From positions 558,001-622,000 of the forward strand of contig JAGPNK010000002.1 in NCBI GenBank assembly GCA_020746835.1: DNA of 64,000 nt. Direction: 5' to 3'. Below the pieces are notes generated by a model. That model saw nothing but the letters and a program-made list of their open reading frames with translations, did no database searches and was not told the origin of the DNA. Positions 61,126 to 64,000 of the stretch are shown here, in pieces. Source of the stretch: Stachybotrys elegans. Its lineage: Eukaryota; Ascomycota; Sordariomycetes; Hypocreales; Stachybotryaceae. The position numbers were made by a program, and so were the translations under genes. Position 1 is the first letter of the stretch; each line of letters opens with the position of its first letter.

Positions 61126-62419
61126 TTACGTGAACTTGGTGTGGATGATGTCGGGGTTCTCGTGCCAGTCATCAATGCTCACCCACATCTACATCTCCGT
61201 CAGTACTAGTCTTCACCACCATTCAAGCAAACACGTACCTTGCGGAAAGTGCTCAAGCCAGCCAGAATGCTGCCTCCGATCCAGGTAGAGTACTTGCGCT
61301 CCGGTGGCGCGAAAATCTTGATTCGCATGTCCTTGACCGCCAACTTTTGTAGCTCTGTGAGCAACCGGTCACCGAAGCCCTTGGTCAGCGTGCTGCCCCC
61401 AGACAGGACAATGTTGCTGTACAGCGATTTCCTCAGGTCTAGATCCGTTCGGTTGATGGCGTCGACCACAATTTGATGCACGCCGGGGTACTCGAGGCCG
61501 ATGATCTCAGGGTCAAACAGAATCTCGGGTGCCCGCCATCGTTCCGCCCCAATCTGCGCCAGAGCATTAGCATTGCCGACCACAACAGCCCGTTACCACA
61601 CTAACCTTGAGTCTGTGCCCGTCTGGGAGAATGTACTCTCCAAACTTGCTGTCATTGGCTTTGATACCGTTCCACTCCCTCTCCTCCTTCCTTGGGTCGT
61701 GCGCAATATACGACACGCTCTCCTTGATCAGTCTCACCACCTCCTTCTCGGCACTCGTGTGGAAGACGTATCCGCTCTTTCGCAGCAGCGTCTGCAGATA
61801 CTCGGTAACGTCTCGTCCGGCGACGTCGATTCGGCGGATGCTGCTCGGCATGGCGAAACCCTCGTACACAGGCACAGCGTGCGAAACGCCGTCACCAGAA
61901 TCCAGTACGATACCCGTCGTTCGACCGCTGGCGTAGAGCGACAGCACGGCCTGGATAGATGTGTGCAGTGCGGGGACGTTGAATGTTTCAAACAGGATCT
62001 GGGCAGCGGTGTCGCGGTTACTTCGGGGGTTCAAGGGAGGTTCCGTCAGAAGAACAGGATGCTGCGACAGGTCAGCGACATTCAAATCACGCAGCAATAC
62101 CCAGACGAACCTCCTCGCTAAGCGTCTTGAGACCCTCGCCATATACATATTCCCAAATCTTCTCCATGTCGTCCCAGTCGGTGACAATGCCGTGCTCCAG
62201 TGGATAGTGAATCTTGAGCAAACCTCGGTGCTCCGTCGCGGCCTTCTGTCCGATGAACACATCGCCCTCAAGCGCGCCTGCCAGCACCCTTAGATGCTTG
62301 GGCCGCCCTACCCACGAGGGGAAGAAGCACTTGGGCAAGTCATCGCCAGCGAAGCCAGCGCGAATGGTCCCTGATCCATTGTCCAACACGATCGGTGCGT
62401 TGTGTAAGAGCTCCGTCAT
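61126..62419 (-). CDS. ARP1: Actin-related protein Arp1 / centractin (380 aa)
   Basis: Arp1 forms the short filament of dynactin, which links dynein to cargo for nuclear and vesicle transport along microtubules; the Neurospora counterpart is a ropy gene. Four exons: 62419-62111, 62061-61606, 61553-61239, 61188-61126; introns 49-52 bp. Motifs are [22 protein letters not shown] (phosphate 1), [81 protein letters not shown] (phosphate 2), [18 protein letters not shown] and [17 protein letters not shown]. The last exon encodes [17 protein letters not shown]. Length and the [18 protein letters not shown] signature separate it from conventional actin, which has AVFPSIVGRPRH. Confidence 0.95.
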
Positions 62420-63299
62420 GATTGCCTTTGATGCACCCTCTCGCACGACCGGGTGTGCGTCGCTACCAGTGTTTCTTGTCTGCCCTCTTGTCAAAGGGAG
62501 ATGGTGTTCGTCACTGGGCAGATCCGTTTACCCCCTAGGCGGTGGCCCTGCGTTGCGCTATCCGGTGACGGGAACAAGCTCGACGTCGGAGAAAGCTGGC
62601 GCGTTCGGTCGTTGCAGAAAATCGGCTTCTGTTCAGCGGTTGCCGCGGCAGCTACTCGCATCCATTCAATGGCCTCGCCGTGGCCTGCTGACGGTTGATG
62701 GAAGACGGGGGGGGCGGTTGCAGGCGAGAGCTTAGAGTCGGGAGCTGCTTGTGATGCTGTGGATTGGATGCTCTCAGCCAATCCTACCTAACCTATACCT
62801 GGTCTGAAATTATTAGGTAATTAAGCTAGGCCAAGCCAGGGCGCTTCGTTGTTTCGGTTTCCCCTGCAGATTAGCGCCGTCACTGGCATTCAGGCACACG
62901 CCTTCAGGAGGTTGCCCCAGTGAGAGTCACGTGTGGGTGAACCGCCCAGGGGCACGGACCACTCCCGCACATCATGCCTGTCCTGGGCCCAGTGCCAGAG
63001 AGGTTGGCACTTAAAGTGCTTCGCGTAGATTCGCGTCTCCTCAATCGTGGACCGCGTCACGTACGTGCCATCCTACCTCACCTCATCCAATTCCTAGCCC
63101 GCAAGTCTCGAGTCCTGTACGACGACCCTTGCGACGGCCACCCACGACGCCACACCTCTTCGCTAATCATCACCATCGGCATTGCTCGTCTAAACCTTCT
63201 CTTCGCTTCATCTCCGCTGATAATTAGCCCCTTCGCGCCCAAGCCCAGCCTCCACTACATGGTCGAAAACCCAGGCTTCTTCTCTCTCAAACTGCCAAT
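62420..63299. other. Divergent promoter interval, ARP1 / MBP1
   Basis: About 880 bp from which ARP1 reads left and the APSES gene reads right. An open forward frame across 62974-63372 overlaps the MBP1 first exon in another frame and has no domain. I see no ACGCGT (MCB) box here. Confidence 0.5.
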
Positions 63300-64000
63300 A
63301 TGGTCAAAGGTGCTGCTGCTGCCCCTGCCGCCACCGGGCCTGGCATCTACAGTGCCACCTATAGTGGTGTAAGGAAACTTTTTCTTTTCTTTTCTTCTTT
63401 TCTCATCTGCATCTCCTCTGCCCCTGTATTTAGAGTTGAAGCTTGTCGGTGACGGAGAAGATTGTCGCCCACCTCCACCACGCTTTGCTATGGCATCAGC
63501 GCAGCAATCAATCATGTACTGACAATCGCTCAGATTCCCGTCTACGAGTTCCAATTCGGCACCGACCTCAGAGAACATGTGATGCGACGGAGGCATGACA
63601 ATTGGATCAACGCTACCCATATACTGAAAGCCGCCGGCTTCGACAAGCCCGCCCGAACGAGGATCCTCGAGCGAGATGTGCAAAAGGACGTCCATGAGAA
63701 GATTCAGGGCGGCTATGGAAAATACCAGGGCACGTGGATTCCTCTAGAAGCAGGTGATAGCCTGGCCCGTCGTCATAATGTGTACGAGCGCCTCGCCCCA
63801 ATCTTCGAGTTCGTCCCCGGCAACGAGAGCCCTCCTCCTGCTCCGCGGCATGCCAGCAAACCAAAGGCTCCCAAAGCCAAGCCGCCCCCTCCTCCCAAAT
63901 GGAATGGTACGTCACAGCGCGCAATTATCAGTGTCTTTCTCTAACTCTTAGCAGCAGCAGCTTTACAAGTTCCGGCACCCGTCGTTCACGAGGACTTTGA
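63300..64000 (+). CDS. MBP1: APSES-domain cell-cycle transcription factor, MBP1 type (5' part)
   Basis: Mbp1/Res-type factors bind ACGCGT boxes with Swi6-type partners to drive G1/S genes. Exons: 63300-63368 (MVKGAAAAPAATGPGIYSATYSG), 63534-63906 and 63952 onward to the window edge. Introns are 165 bp and 45 bp; the second has donor GTACGT, branch CTAAC and acceptor TTAG. The APSES/KilA-N DNA-binding domain is nearly complete: IPVYEFQFGTDLREHVMRRRHDNWINATHILKAAGFDKPARTRILERDVQKDVHEKIQGGYGKYQGTWIPLEAG. A Pro/Lys-rich linker (RHASKPKAPKAKPPPPPKWN) follows. The ankyrin and C-terminal regions expected for this family lie beyond the right edge. Confidence 0.93.

Noticed and set aside
63000..63299. 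Forward frame continuous from 62974 into the MBP1 first exon region
   Set aside because: It runs in a different frame from the APSES exon and cannot be spliced to it with a consistent phase.
1..64000. tRNA, 5S rRNA, CRISPR array, intact transposase, polyketide or peptide synthase
   Set aside because: I looked for B-box-like GGTTCGA words, repeat-spacer arrays, transposase motifs and megasynthase domains; the few GTTCGA matches lie inside coding exons and nothing else qualified.

Overview
This is nuclear DNA of a filamentous ascomycete, most likely a Sordariomycete and plausibly Hypocreales. The evidence is gene density of about one gene per 2.2 kb, introns of 47-100 bp with GTRNGT-type donors and CTAAC or CTGAC branch sites, recognisable Pezizomycotina families (PTH11-like receptor, HET-domain proteins, DUF3824, DUF3602, F-box/ankyrin), and moderately high GC in genes. 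Assignment below class rank is inference. I re-derived splice structures by eye; every spliced model given keeps an open frame from ATG to stop.

Layout. 0-16 kb is mostly conserved: a partial secreted protein at the left edge, a coilin-like nuclear protein, GTP cyclohydrolase II (riboflavin synthesis), a small secreted protein, RNA polymerase I subunit A43, an FHA-domain protein and complex I subunit NDUFB7. 17-36 kb is accessory in character: a membrane-anchored DUF6454-like protein, an F-box/ankyrin protein, a PTH11-like seven-helix receptor, kynureninase, two HET-domain (heterokaryon incompatibility) proteins, an adenosine-deaminase-family protein with altered active-site residues, and a laccase-type multicopper oxidase. 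36-43 kb holds the spliceosomal DEAH helicase Prp2/Cdc28 and a large unrecognised 855-residue protein. 43-64 kb is again mainly housekeeping: an ER-luminal type-A J-protein with a C-terminal KDEL, a tiny acidic protein, a DUF3824 protein, the COPII vesicle receptor Erv41, a Dfg5/Dcw1-type GH76 cell-wall enzyme, a MYND-finger protein, a DUF3602 small protein, centractin (Arp1 of dynactin), and the 5' part of an MBP1-type APSES cell-cycle regulator cut by the right edge.

How genes relate. Most neighbours are functionally unrelated. Two themes stand out. Secretory pathway: the KDEL J-protein (with a possible unfolded-protein-response site upstream), Erv41 and the GPI-type GH76 enzyme lie in one third of the window. 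The second is the 24-32 kb island, where NAD-pathway kynureninase, two HET genes and an atypical nucleoside deaminase sit side by side; HET domains are TIR-related, so a nucleotide-based self/non-self or cell-death locus is a reasonable but unproven idea. The first HET gene carries what looks like a one-base frame break in a run of six G. I found no tRNA, rRNA, CRISPR array or intact transposon.
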